The notes: a model not told the origin generated them from the letters alone. A stretch of DNA of 57,253 bases from Actinoallomurus sp. (GCA_025964685.1 JAOPYG010000101.1:1-57253), one strand, 5' to 3'. Positions 22,495-31,362 are shown, numbered from the stretch's first letter. Translations and numbers: made by a program.

Positions 22495-24510
22495 TTACCG
22501 GAAGGACCGCAGGTAGGCGGCGGTCGGGCTGCCCACGCCCGTCCCTCGGTCATAGCCCGGGGTGGCGGACAGGGCGTCAGACGCCGGGATGCCCTTGTTC
22601 CCCGAGGTGACCAGGATGTACTTCAGCGGACCGGTGGCCGCGTACGGGTCGGTGTAGTTGGTGCGGACGTACGCGACCGGGTCACGGCCCAGGGGCTTGT
22701 CGGTCACGTCGTGGTACAGGTGCTTGCCCGCCCGGAGGTAGATCGCCGGGTTGGCGAAGCCGATCGGCTGACGGCCCTGGGCCTCCTGAGCCAGCGCCTG
22801 CAGGCCGGCGATCACCGGGCACGAGAGGCTGGTGCCGCCGACGCGGCTCTCGGTGTAGCCGAACGACCCGTCCGGACGCTGGTTCCACTCGGGGTACCGG
22901 ATGCCGGTGCCCGAGTCGCCTACCGCCGAGATGTCCGGGATCGTACGCATCGGCTGCGCCGCCGTGGTGCCGTCCGGCAGGTCCGTGCTCAGCGACCTGG
23001 GAACGACGCCGCGCTGGTAGCCCGGCTGGGTGAACTGGTCGCTCGTGCCACCGCCACCACCGGCCGAGTAGGTGTCCGGGTAGTGGCCGGGCGGCGGGTA
23101 ACTCCAGCTCTTGCCGTTCGCCGCGAGGTTGTCGTATTGGACGTCCCAGTCCGCCTCGAACTTGTAGTTGTCGGTCTTGCCGATCGCCAACGTCGTACCA
23201 CCGACCGCGGTCACCCACGGGTCGGAGGCGGGCAAGTCGGTCTGCCGTTGGGTCGATCCATTGTCGCCGTAGCGGGCCTGGCACGGGGTACCTGGAACCT
23301 CGTAGCCGCAGTCACCGGTCGAGAAGTAGAAGCCGATGCCCTCGATGGCGGCCTGCTTGTAGATCGATTCTTCCGCGTCGATCATCGCCTGCGTGTAGTT
23401 CTGGGACAGGTCGCCCCAGGAGTTGCTGACGATGTCGGCTAGGTGGTTGTCGACGATGTTGATCATCGCTGCGTCCAGGCCGGTGTCCTGGCAGTTCTGC
23501 GCGCCGACGTAGACGACCTTGGCCTTCGGGGCCAGGGCGTGCACCGCGGTGACGTCCAAAGCCTCCTCGCCGTACCAGCCCGAGGCGCCGCACTCGTCGA
23601 CGTAGTCGAATGTGGCTGGCAGGATCTCTCGGTACTGGCCCCTGGCGAACGGCTGGTCGCCGTACTTCTTGGAGAACTCGTTCGAGACCTGCTCCATCTT
23701 CGGCGCGGCGTAGGCGTCGATGATCGCGACGGTGGCGCCCTTGCCGGTCAGGCGGCTCGCGGCCGCGCCGTAGGCGCCGCGCAGTTGCTTAGGCAGGTAG
23801 CCGCATGTCGCGCGCGGCTGGTGCTTGCCGTACGCGGTCGGCTTGTCGTTGGCGATCTTCTCGCCGAAGTACTTGGCGCACGGCTGTGCGACGTTGTAGT
23901 TCGGGTCTGGCGGCGGCAGCGTGTCGTCGTGCCGGCGCAGGTGCTTGCCGGTGTCGAGGCCCGTCACCGTGAGAACCGAGGACGCGACCGAGTCCGGCAC
24001 GGTGGCGTTGTTCTCCGGCGCGCGGGCGACCGTGCCCTGCGCGGCGTAGTTGCGGAAGCCGGTGCCGAACGCCTTGGTCGCCTTGTCCAGGTGACCGGTC
24101 ACGTGGAGGTAGTGGCTGTTGGAGCCGGCCAGGTCCACGTACAGGCCCGTGCTGCGGACCCAGGAGGTGACCGCGGCGACCTGCTGCGCGGACGCTCCGA
24201 AGCGCTGGTTGAACTGGGCGGGGGTGAGGAACTTGCGGTACTGCTGGTTGCCCGGAGTGGATACGGCCTGGGCGTACGAGTCGAGCCCCTTGGGGTCGCG
24301 ACCGGTCAGCCAGACCCTCGCGTCGAGCCGCTGATTGCTGTCAGTTTTGCCGCGGTCGGCCGCGGACCGCGCCCACGTGGGCTTGGTTCCCGCCACCGTA
24401 TGCCGGTCGTTCGCCTGAGCTGTACCCGTGACCGCGAACGCTGCGCCGACGAGCGGCAACGCGACGGCCGCGGCTGTCAGAGCGCGACGACGTCGTGCGT
24501 CTCGTGACAT
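22495..24510 (-). CDS. Secreted sedolisin (S53) serine-carboxyl peptidase
   Basis: A 671-residue exported pro-protease. After a signal peptide (about 1-33, ending TAQA) comes the S53 activation domain at about 55-190 (ARVWLTGRDPKGLDSYAQAVS, QYRKFLTPAQFNQRFG). The catalytic domain follows: the Glu/Asp pair in GEEALDVTAVHALAP, the oxyanion Asp in IVSNSWGD, and the nucleophile in GGTSLSCPVIAG near residue 555, with a C-terminal calcium-site region (DRGTGVGSP). Sedolisins are acid-active endo- or tripeptidyl-peptidases. The gene stands alone on the minus strand, with a strong terminator behind it and a promoter motif shared with the amidase_6 gene. Confidence 0.93.
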   Translation of the reverse strand: MSRDARRRRALTAAAVALPLVGAAFAVTGTAQANDRHTVAGTKPTWARSAADRGKTDSNQRLDARVWLTGRDPKGLDSYAQAVSTPGNQQYRKFLTPAQFNQRFGASAQQVAAVTSWVRSTGLYVDLAGSNSHYLHVTGHLDKATKAFGTGFRNYAAQGTVARAPENNATVPDSVASSVLTVTGLDTGKHLRRHDDTLPPPDPNYNVAQPCAKYFGEKIANDKPTAYGKHQPRATCGYLPKQLRGAYGAAASRLTGKGATVAIIDAYAAPKMEQVSNEFSKKYGDQPFARGQYREILPATFDYVDECGASGWYGEEALDVTAVHALAPKAKVVYVGAQNCQDTGLDAAMINIVDNHLADIVSNSWGDLSQNYTQAMIDAEESIYKQAAIEGIGFYFSTGDCGYEVPGTPCQARYGDNGSTQRQTDLPASDPWVTAVGGTTLAIGKTDNYKFEADWDVQYDNLAANGKSWSYPPPGHYPDTYSAGGGGGTSDQFTQPGYQRGVVPRSLSTDLPDGTTAAQPMRTIPDISAVGDSGTGIRYPEWNQRPDGSFGYTESRVGGTSLSCPVIAGLQALAQEAQGRQPIGFANPAIYLRAGKHLYHDVTDKPLGRDPVAYVRTNYTDPYAATGPLKYILVTSGNKGIPASDALSATPGYDRGTGVGSPTAAYLRSFR

Positions 24511-24617
24511 CCACCAGTCCTTTCGTCAGCGGCCGGTAGGCCGCCACGAGAGGATTTCGATGCTTCTCGGGTGAAGCAATAGTCGTTATGCAATAGATGC
24601 AGAAAGCGGGAACTTAG

Positions 24618-24633
24618 GGCCGGAAGTGGACAT
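24618..24633 (-). promoter_or_regulatory. Shared upstream motif, copy 2
   Basis: On the minus strand ATGTCCACTTCCGGCC, 108 bp upstream of the sedolisin start, in an otherwise AT-richer 229-bp gap. It matches 14 of 16 bases of the copy at 21822-21837. Confidence 0.45.
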
Positions 24634-24739
24634 GCGGTGTGAGTTACCGCACGTGGCGGCAAGGTCAAGTTTTCGTCATGTCCGTTGACGGCGAGGCGCC
24701 CGCCCGATCTCGCGTCGCCGGGCGGGCGCCTTCCGCAGG

Positions 24740-25549
24740 CTAGGAGCCCAGGCGGCCGATGCCCCGGCCGACCACCCGTACGGCGCCCTCCGGCGACAGC
24801 CGTACGCCACGCCACGCGGCTCGCGCGGAGGCGGGGGCGACGATCAGCGCCTGGTTCTTGTCGATGCCGCGCAGGACGTCGCGGGCGAGCGCCTGGGGCG
24901 TGTAGAGCTTGCGCTGCACCTTCAGCGCGGCCTGGCGCGCGTTCGTGCCCGCCTCCGTCGCGGGCAGGTCCGGGTTGGCGTTGTCGAGCAGGGGAGTGTC
25001 CACGAAACCGGGGCAGATCGCGCTCACCCGCACGCCCTGCGGCGCCGCCTCAGCGCGCAGCGCCAGGCTCATCCCGACCACGGCGTGCTTGGTCGTGGTG
25101 TACGGCAGCATGAGAGGCGCCGGCACCAGGCCTGCGAGCGACGCGGTGTTGACGATGTGCCCGTGGCCCTGCGCCAGCATGATCGGGTACGCCGCGTGCA
25201 CCCCGTGGATGACGCCGCGCAGGTTGACGTCGAGGGTCCGGTTCCAGTGGTCGAGGGTCAGCTCGTCGGTCCGGCCGCCGACCGCGATGCCGGCGTTGTT
25301 GAAGACCAGATCGAGCCGTCCGTGGCGCTCGGCGACGTCGCGGTACAGCGTGCCGACCTGCTCCGCGTCGGTCACGTCGAGCTCCGCGGCCTCGGCCGTG
25401 CCGTACTCGGACAGGCGGGCGGCGACCGTCTCGGCGCCCTCCTTGTCCAGGTCGGCGACGACCACGGTGTCGCCCCTGCGTACGAGGGCGGTCGCGAGGG
25501 CGCGGCCGATGCCGGAGGCGCCTCCGGTGATGACGGCGATGCGGGTCAC
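24740..25549 (-). CDS. Short-chain dehydrogenase/reductase
   Basis: A 269-residue classical SDR acting as an NAD(P)(H) oxidoreductase. Visible are the cofactor motif TGGASGIG (8-15), NNAG (84-87), the catalytic Ser in NTASLAG and Y150-x3-K154 (YTTTK). An acidic ADLD after beta-2 hints at NAD(H) preference. The GTG start overlaps the stop of the di-iron oxygenase gene by 4 nt (GTGA), so the two are translationally coupled and probably act on the same substrate. The C-terminal extension (residues 215-269) is typical of the acyl-lipid-associated SDRs of mycobacteria. The substrate is unknown. Confidence 0.9.
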   Translation of the reverse strand: MTRIAVITGGASGIGRALATALVRRGDTVVVADLDKEGAETVAARLSEYGTAEAAELDVTDAEQVGTLYRDVAERHGRLDLVFNNAGIAVGGRTDELTLDHWNRTLDVNLRGVIHGVHAAYPIMLAQGHGHIVNTASLAGLVPAPLMLPYTTTKHAVVGMSLALRAEAAPQGVRVSAICPGFVDTPLLDNANPDLPATEAGTNARQAALKVQRKLYTPQALARDVLRGIDKNQALIVAPASARAAWRGVRLSPEGAVRVVGRGIGRLGS

Positions 25550-26544
25550 TTGCTCACCTTCCGGGTCTTCTTCCCCTGCGGCTCGTCCCAGAGCCCGACG
25601 GCGCGCCAGAGCTGCCGGCTGACCCCGTCGACCATGCCGATCTCGGCGGCGAGGTCGCGGACCTTGGCCACGCAGTTCTTCAGCTCCCCGCTCCAGGCGT
25701 CGTTGCGGTACGCCTCGCGGATGACGTCCTTGGGGATGTCGAAGTGCCGCACCATCGGACCCGGGGGAGCGAGCATGATGCGCGCCATCAGGCCGAGGAT
25801 CAGCGGCGAGATCATGCCGAGGATCTTGCGGCGCACGGGGTTGAGGCGCGGCACACGGTGCTTGAGGTAGTGGCGGGCGAACGAGATGTGCCGCGCCTCC
25901 TCGGCGATGTGGATGCGCATGATCTTGTCCTGCAACGGGTGCAGCGTGTGGTCGCTCTTGATCGTCTGCCGCTGAAAGTAGTCGATCGGGTCCTCGCCGC
26001 CGAGCACGAACACGAAGAACAACTCGGTGGAGATCCGCGGGATGAGCGGAGCGACCTGCGACAGCATGTCCAGGCTCTTCGGCATGCCCTTGATCGGCAT
26101 CCCCGTACGGTTGACGAACTCCTGGAACATCATCGCGTGATGGCATTCCTCGGTCGTCTCGTGCAGGACGTAGCGGAACTCCGGCGAGCCGTTCGGCAGC
26201 TTGTACGCGTAGCCGAGCAGGCCGCGCTTGAGCAGGTTCTCGAACTGCAGGCCGATCTTCATCGTCGTGGCGACCCGCCACAGGCCGATCTGCGCCTGGA
26301 TGTGCTCGGGCTGCTCCCGGTACCACTGCGTCGCGCCGAGCCGGTCGATCGGCGGCAGGATCCAGCGAGGGTCGTTCTTGTCGACCTTGAAGTCCGGGTC
26401 CTCCCACGGGATGTCGGCGTAGGCCTCCCAGTGCTTGTCCACCGACGCCTTCGAAAGGCGCTCGATGACGCCGACGTAGGCCTTGCGGTCCTGGACCTTC
26501 TCGCGGACTTCCTCGTCCAGCGTCGTACTCGTCGGATTGGACAT
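25546..26544 (-). CDS. AurF-like di-iron oxygenase
   Basis: A 332-residue, mostly helical protein of the p-aminobenzoate N-oxygenase (AurF) family. It has two iron-ligand clusters: HETTEECHHAMMF at about 127-139 and MRIHIAEEARHISFARHYLK near 207-226, with an earlier Glu in LQFENLLKRG and another in STELFFVF. AurF-type enzymes use a di-iron(III)-peroxo centre to N-oxygenate or hydroxylate. AAGGGAG lies about 7 nt before the ATG at 26544. It sits between a TetR (10-bp gap upstream) and an SDR (overlapping downstream), forming a three-gene operon likely controlled by that TetR. The substrate cannot be read; mycobacterial relatives occur with lipid-modifying genes. Confidence 0.87.
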   Translation of the reverse strand: MSNPTSTTLDEEVREKVQDRKAYVGVIERLSKASVDKHWEAYADIPWEDPDFKVDKNDPRWILPPIDRLGATQWYREQPEHIQAQIGLWRVATTMKIGLQFENLLKRGLLGYAYKLPNGSPEFRYVLHETTEECHHAMMFQEFVNRTGMPIKGMPKSLDMLSQVAPLIPRISTELFFVFVLGGEDPIDYFQRQTIKSDHTLHPLQDKIMRIHIAEEARHISFARHYLKHRVPRLNPVRRKILGMISPLILGLMARIMLAPPGPMVRHFDIPKDVIREAYRNDAWSGELKNCVAKVRDLAAEIGMVDGVSRQLWRAVGLWDEPQGKKTRKVSK

Positions 26545-26554
26545 GATCACTCCC

Positions 26555-27199
26555 TTAGTCGGCCGGAATGAGCAGACGGGCGAAGCTCTTCAGCTGGGTG
26601 AGCACGGCCGCCTGGTGGCCGTGCGCGTCGTCGTCGAGGGAGTTCTGCAGCGTCAGCCCGATGAAGGTGGCGAACAGGCTGCGGATCAGCGTGTTCGCGA
26701 CCTGTTCGTCGAGCGACGCGGGGAACAGCCGGTGGAAGGTCTCGAGGATGACCTGCACGACGCGCTCGTTGATGCCGATGCTGAGGTCGCGCAGCGTCTC
26801 ATCGGTACGCGCGGCCATCGCCAGCTCCATGAGAGCCAGAGACGGGGCCTGCCGGAACGTGGTCCACAGCAGGTCGAGGGCGCCCTCGACGTTGCGCTCG
26901 CTTTCCGGCAGACCCGCGAAGGCCCTCTCGTAGGCGAACCTCTGGCGCTCCAGCAGGTGTTCGAGCGCGGCGGCGACGAGCAGCATCTTGGTGGGGTAGT
27001 GATGCTGCTGCGCACCTCGCGAGACCCCGGCCCGGCGGGCCACCTCGGTGGTCGAAGTGCCGGCCCAGCCCAACTCGACCAGGCACTCCATCGTCGCGTC
27101 GAGCAGGCGTCCCTGCGTCTCGGTCCGACGCTGCTCCTGGGTCCGGGGGACCGGGGGCGCGTCGTGCCTGCGGAGACCATGACGGCGGCGAGTACTCAC
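26555..27199 (-). CDS. TetR-family regulator heading di-iron operon
   Basis: A 214-residue repressor. The helix-turn-helix lies at about 22-70 (GRLLDATMECLVELGWAGTSTTEVARRAGVS, then AQQHHYPTKMLLVAAAL). The C-terminal domain is helical with RQAPSLALMELAMAARTD, the TetR_C group common near acyl-lipid genes. The GTG at 27199 was chosen because GGAAGG lies 8 nt upstream; the open frame extends 29 codons further without family similarity. It is the first gene of the operon with the AurF-like and SDR genes, and the palindrome CAAGC-CT-GCTTG 40 bp upstream is a likely autoregulatory operator. Confidence 0.88.
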   Translation of the reverse strand: MSTRRRHGLRRHDAPPVPRTQEQRRTETQGRLLDATMECLVELGWAGTSTTEVARRAGVSRGAQQHHYPTKMLLVAAALEHLLERQRFAYERAFAGLPESERNVEGALDLLWTTFRQAPSLALMELAMAARTDETLRDLSIGINERVVQVILETFHRLFPASLDEQVANTLIRSLFATFIGLTLQNSLDDDAHGHQAAVLTQLKSFARLLIPAD

Positions 27200-27225
27200 T
27201 GACACCCTTCCGACGGTAGGAGCAA

Positions 27226-27256
27226 AGAAACATGCAATCAAGCCTGCTTGTATGTT
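27226..27256. promoter_or_regulatory. Candidate operator of the TetR/di-iron operon
   Basis: A perfect CAAGC-CT-GCTTG core (27239-27250) is flanked by AACAT on the left and ATGTT on the right, giving an extended imperfect palindrome about 40 bp upstream of the TetR start. Confidence 0.5.
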
Positions 27257-27593
27257 GCCCCGGTCACAATTGGACGGCCTGTCCAAGGAGAGGCCGTCTC
27301 TGGCTCTGTGCTTCGGGACCTGTGATCGCGCCAGGGTCCCATGGGGGCTTTCGGCTCGGGCGTCCTGGCACGCGAGGCGGCTCGGGCACGTCAGAGCTGG
27401 GCGGGCTCACTGGACGTACCTCTGACGTCCCGGTCGGGCGGGGAGGAGACCGGCGCGTACGGCGAGTGGTTCAGCCGGCCGGACGCGGCGCCTTTCGGAC
27501 TGGACGTGCGCGTAGCGAAACTCCACCACCGGTGCCCCCGTGGGGCGGCGATCCTCGCCACACGGGGTGCGGCATCCCGTTAGGGTTGTCGCC
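27251..27593. other. Gene-poor interval before the aminotransferase
   Basis: About 340 bp. A plus-strand frame at 27341-27583 (80 codons) is open but has no ribosome site and no recognisable domain, so it is not called. An inverted pair GGGACC (27315-27320) and GGTCCC (27335-27340) and a GGGGCTTTCGGCTC motif (27344-27357) echo the DosR-like boxes, but they lie more than 230 bp from the next start. Confidence 0.4.
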
Positions 27594-28805
27594 ATGCAGG
27601 TCAGCCAGTCGGACAAGCTCGCCAACGTGCTCTATGACATTCGCGGTCCGGTGCTCAAGCGCGCCATGCAGCTTGAGGCCGAAGGGCACCAGATCCTCAA
27701 GCTGCACATCGGCAATCCGGCCACGTTCGGGTTCGAGGCTCCGGAGGAGATCCTCCAGGACGTCATCCGCAACCTGCCGGCCGCGCACGGGTACAGCGAC
27801 TCGAAGGGGATCCTGCCCGCGCGGCGTGCTGTGGTGCAGCACTATGAGCAGCAGGGATTCGCCGGGCTGAACGTCGAGGACGTCTACCTCGGCAACGGCG
27901 TGTCCGAGCTGATCGTGATGGCGATGCAGGCGCTGCTCAACAACGGCGACCAGGTCCTCATCCCGGCACCGGACTACCCCCTGTGGACCGCCGCGGTCTC
28001 CCTCGGCGGCGGCACGCCCGTCCACTACCTCTGCGACGAGTCCAACGGCTGGATGCCCGACCTCGCCGACATCGAGGCGAAGATCACGCCGGACACCAAG
28101 GCCATCGTGATCATCAACCCGAACAACCCCACCGGGGCGGTCTACTCCCGCGAACTGCTCGATGGCGTGGCCGAGCTGGCCCGGCGCGAGGGCCTGCTGA
28201 TCCTCGCCGACGAGATCTACGACCGCATCCTGTACGACGACGCGGAGCACGTCTCGATCGCGCCGCTCGCGCCCGACCTGCTCTCCCTGACCTTCTCGGG
28301 CCTCTCCAAGGCGTACCGGGTCTGCGGTTTCCGGTCCGGCTGGATGGTTGTCTCCGGCCCCAAAGAGCACGCCGAGTCCTACATCGAGGGCCTCGACATG
28401 CTGGCCAACATGCGGCTGTGCCCCAACGTGCCGGGACAACACGCGATCCAGGCGGCGCTCGGCGGCTACCAGACCATCAACGACCTCGTCCTGCCCGGCG
28501 GCCGCCTCCGCGAACAGCGCGACCGCGCCTGCCGACTGCTCAACGAGATCCCTGGCGTGAGCTGCGTCAAACCATCCGGCGCGCTGTACGTCTTTCCCCG
28601 GCTGGACCCGATGCTCTACCCGATCGAGGACGACCAGAGCTTCGTGCTCGACCTGCTGGAAAAGCAGCACATCCTGGTGGTTCAGGGCACCGGCTTCAAC
28701 TGGCCCAGCAGCGATCACCTGCGCATCGTCACCTTGCAGCACGCCGACGAGATCGAGGAGGCGATCGGCCGGCTGGGCGAGTTCCTCGCCACCCGCCGCG
28801 CCTGA
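27594..28805 (+). CDS. PLP-dependent alanine-type aminotransferase
   Basis: A 403-residue fold-type I class I/II aminotransferase, close in pattern to the AlaA/AspC-like alanine-2-oxoglutarate transaminases of actinobacteria. Seen are LHIGNPATFGFEAPEEI near the N-terminus, GYSDSKGILPARRAV, the aromatic/phosphate site GNGVSELIVMAMQAL, the INPNNPTGAVYSRELL loop, and the PLP-binding lysine in FSGLSKAYRVCGFRSGW near residue 237. The ATG at 27594 has no ribosome site and a possible -10 (TAGGGT) just upstream, so the mRNA may be leaderless. It converges with the LD-carboxypeptidase gene. Confidence 0.92.
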   Translation: MQVSQSDKLANVLYDIRGPVLKRAMQLEAEGHQILKLHIGNPATFGFEAPEEILQDVIRNLPAAHGYSDSKGILPARRAVVQHYEQQGFAGLNVEDVYLGNGVSELIVMAMQALLNNGDQVLIPAPDYPLWTAAVSLGGGTPVHYLCDESNGWMPDLADIEAKITPDTKAIVIINPNNPTGAVYSRELLDGVAELARREGLLILADEIYDRILYDDAEHVSIAPLAPDLLSLTFSGLSKAYRVCGFRSGWMVVSGPKEHAESYIEGLDMLANMRLCPNVPGQHAIQAALGGYQTINDLVLPGGRLREQRDRACRLLNEIPGVSCVKPSGALYVFPRLDPMLYPIEDDQSFVLDLLEKQHILVVQGTGFNWPSSDHLRIVTLQHADEIEEAIGRLGEFLATRRA

Positions 28806-28925
28806 CCCGCCGACCGGCCCACAGCGCCGGGGGAGACGCGCGTCGGTTCCTGAGCGTGGGTCCGCCGACGTGGCCGCCCCCGGAGGACCTGCGGGGCCAC
28901 GACGCCCTGTGGTTCGCCGCGCGCT

Positions 28926-29969
28926 TCAGTAACGGACGGTGATCCTGCGGGTGTGGCCGTCGATGCGGACCTGCCCACCTACCGGGACGACCACCTGTGG
29001 GTCGGTGTGGCCGAAGTCGACGTCGAACACGATCAGTGCCTCGGGGTTGTACGCGGCCATGGCCCGTAGGACGGCCTCGCGCTGCTCCTTGGCGTGTGCC
29101 GCCTTCTGGTCGGGAGTGTTCGGGTGTTCGAACGACCACGCCTTGGCGCGGCCGACGAGTATGCCGGCGAAGCGGCCGAGCAGCCCGCGCTCTCCCATGT
29201 TGCGCAGGATCCGGTACACCTCGGTGGCCGTCGGGAGTTCTTCGCTCGTCTCGATGAGCAGGACCATGCCGTCGTACGCCTCGGCGGGCCCGATCTCGCG
29301 GTCGGCCATCAGCAGCCAGGACAGGATCTCCAGGTTGCCGCCCCAGGTCAGGCCCTCCACGACCTGGTCGGCGTTGTGCCAGCGCCAGCCCTCGCAGGCC
29401 TGCATCACCGGTGTGGACGCGAACGTCGCCGGATCGCCCCAGTCGCGCTGCACGTCGCCGTACACGGTGCTCTCACGCAGTTCGTACTCACCGGACGTGA
29501 GCAGCGCCGCCTGAAGCGAGACGGTCGTCAGCGGATGCATCGCCCCGGGACGGCCGAACTCGCACATGATCGAGCCACCGTGGTACGCCACGATGCCGAG
29601 GTTGGCGAGATACGTCAGCAGGTTCGTGCTGTCGCTGTACCCGAAGAACGGCTTGGGATTGGCTCTGAAGATTTCCGCGTCCAGATACGGCAGCACGGTG
29701 ATCTGATCGTCGCCGCCGATGCTGACGATCACCGCCGCGATCGCCGGATCGGCGAACGCCGCGTGCAGATCGGCGGCCCGCTCCTGCGGCGAGGCACTCA
29801 TCCGGCGGGTGGCCGGATACTCGACCGGCACGAGGCGGAAGTCCTCGCGCAACCGCCGCAACCCGAGCTCGTACGGCCTGGGGAAGACCTCCGCCAGCCC
29901 TGAGGACGGCGAGACGATCGCCACCCGGTCACCGGGCCGCGGCTTGGGCGGATAGATCGGTAGAACCAT
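28926..29969 (-). CDS. S66-family LD-carboxypeptidase-like protein
   Basis: A 347-residue protein of peptidase family S66 (LdcA/MccF): PGDRVAIVSPSSGLA at the N-terminus, VSIGGDDQITVLPYLD, and the nucleophile elbow FFGYSDSTNLLTYL near residue 105. The later catalytic Glu is in LLIETSEELPTA and the His in FDVDFGHTDPQVVVP. LdcA trims tetrapeptide stems during murein recycling, while MccF-like members cleave microcin-type acyl-adenylates; either is possible. ATG 29969 is the family-typical start; upstream residues of the open frame are not conserved-looking. No signal peptide, so cytoplasmic. Confidence 0.87.
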   Translation of the reverse strand: MVLPIYPPKPRPGDRVAIVSPSSGLAEVFPRPYELGLRRLREDFRLVPVEYPATRRMSASPQERAADLHAAFADPAIAAVIVSIGGDDQITVLPYLDAEIFRANPKPFFGYSDSTNLLTYLANLGIVAYHGGSIMCEFGRPGAMHPLTTVSLQAALLTSGEYELRESTVYGDVQRDWGDPATFASTPVMQACEGWRWHNADQVVEGLTWGGNLEILSWLLMADREIGPAEAYDGMVLLIETSEELPTATEVYRILRNMGERGLLGRFAGILVGRAKAWSFEHPNTPDQKAAHAKEQREAVLRAMAAYNPEALIVFDVDFGHTDPQVVVPVGGQVRIDGHTRRITVRY

Positions 29970-30261
29970 GGCCCCAGTGTCCGCGCCGGCCGCCGACCGC
30001 ACCAAAGCATTTTCGTGCCCCAAGCCTGGCCTTGAGGGACCACGGAAGGTGGCACCACTCAACGATCGCCGTCCCACCCGCAGCTGCCGGTTGCCAGGTG
30101 CCGATCACAAGGTGCCAGGCTTCAGGGGCCGGACGTGGGCGGTCCCCGTAGGTGTCTTGTCCCGATCGCAGATCTTCCCAAATCGGCCTCCCGTCTCGTT
30201 TGGGGCCACCTCCACCGCCCGGCCGTTCTTGGGCGGGAGATCGGCTTCGGGCGGCGGGTGG

Positions 30262-31248
30262 TCAGGCGGACTCGTCGAGTTGTTCCGACGTGAGGTTCAT
30301 CGGCACGGACCACGGTGGGAGGCCGCTGATGAACAGCTCCTGCAGTAGCCGTGCCATCGAGTACGACGGGTCGGCGGTCAGGGCGCGGTCGAGGGCGACG
30401 TTGGCCAGGGCGCCTTCGCCCGCGCGCCAGGCGGCGAAGGACAGTAGGCATGCCGGGGCCGCCGTGTACGGCTCGGAGACCCTCGTCAGGACATGCCGCC
30501 ACAGGTCCATGTACCTCTCGAGGTCCGGCTCGCGCAGGCGGACCCACGCCTCGTCGCGTACGCGCAGGTTGGTGAGGAGGACGGCCAGCCACGCGACCTC
30601 GTCGTCTCCCGGTGGGGCCGAGCCCGCGCAGGCCTCTTCCAGCAGCCGGCGGACCAGTGGCACGCCCTCGCGGACCATGCGGGCCGGCACCTCGGAGGCT
30701 TCCGACGAGACCCACGCCGCCAGCCGCTGTTCGGCTCGCAGGGTGGCCTGCCGCATCGTGTCTCCGCCGGCCGATGCGACCAGTCGTTCGAGCTCGCCGC
30801 GGTCCGGCAGAGCGACCATGCCACCGGCGATGGCGGCCGCGGCGACCGGGCTCGCGGCGACGTCGACCTGCGTGCCCTCGGGTGGGCAGCAGGCCGTGTC
30901 GGTGCAGAGGTAGGACCAGAACCGGTCGCCCGAGACGCGCAGCGCCTCGCGGACCCGTACGCCGTGGTCGTGGAGACGATCGCGGACGTGCGAGATCACC
31001 GGGGTCACCCGCCCCGGCGGGCCGTAGCCGGCCAGGATCACCGCCTCCGGACCTCGGCCGGCGATCAGACCGGCGATGTGCTCTAGTAAGGCATCCGACG
31101 CGGTCAGGTCGAGGCGGACGGCATAGGCGCCGCGTGCGCCGTCGCACGCCAGCACCACGACGCTGTCGGCCGGGTGGAAACCGATGAGGTAGGGGATCGC
31201 GCAGACGACGTCGGCGGGCGACCGAAGCCGCAGTGTTCGAGGGCTCAT
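30262..31248 (-). CDS. DUF4192-family protein
   Basis: A 328-residue actinobacterial protein of the DUF4192 family: SPADVVCAIPYLIGFHPADSVVVL at residues 8-31 is the family hallmark, followed by RLDLTASDALLEHIAGLIA and a helical C-terminal half with repeat-like segments (LLSFAAWRAGEGALANVALDRAL). The biochemical function is unknown. The start MSPRTLRLRSP is placed at the family-typical position; no good ribosome site precedes it. A 292-bp gap downstream, to the LD-carboxypeptidase gene, contains only a distant inverted pair AAGCCTGGC/GCCAGGCTT (30022 and 30114). Confidence 0.85.
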   Translation of the reverse strand: MSPRTLRLRSPADVVCAIPYLIGFHPADSVVVLACDGARGAYAVRLDLTASDALLEHIAGLIAGRGPEAVILAGYGPPGRVTPVISHVRDRLHDHGVRVREALRVSGDRFWSYLCTDTACCPPEGTQVDVAASPVAAAAIAGGMVALPDRGELERLVASAGGDTMRQATLRAEQRLAAWVSSEASEVPARMVREGVPLVRRLLEEACAGSAPPGDDEVAWLAVLLTNLRVRDEAWVRLREPDLERYMDLWRHVLTRVSEPYTAAPACLLSFAAWRAGEGALANVALDRALTADPSYSMARLLQELFISGLPPWSVPMNLTSEQLDESA

Positions 31249-31340
31249 GTCTGCTGAGGGTGCCGTGGAGGGCCTCCAGCGCGGCACCCCCGAAGCCGAT
31301 TCTGTGGATAACCGCGATCGAGCAGCTCAGAGGCGCCTTG

Positions 31341-31362
31341 ACGTGTGATGGAACGCACACGT
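31341..31362. promoter_or_regulatory. Operator-like palindrome before acyl-CoA ligase
   Basis: ACGTGTG-ATGGAACG-CACACGT has perfect 7-bp arms, overlapping a TTGACG that could be a -35 element, in the divergent region between the DUF4192 and acyl-CoA ligase genes. A regulator is not identified. Confidence 0.4.

Noticed and set aside
27341-27583. 80-codon plus-strand frame before the aminotransferase
   Set aside because: No ribosome site and no recognisable domain; the composition does not look like its neighbours.
28857-28942. 28-codon GTG frame (GPPTWPPPEDLRGHDALWF) at the aminotransferase 3' side
   Set aside because: Protein-like in look, but it overlaps the end of the LD-carboxypeptidase gene and has no ribosome site.
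30022-30122. AAGCCTGGC / GCCAGGCTT distant inverted repeat as a small mobile element
   Set aside because: Only 9-bp arms 83 bp apart, with no target duplication and no second copy in the window.
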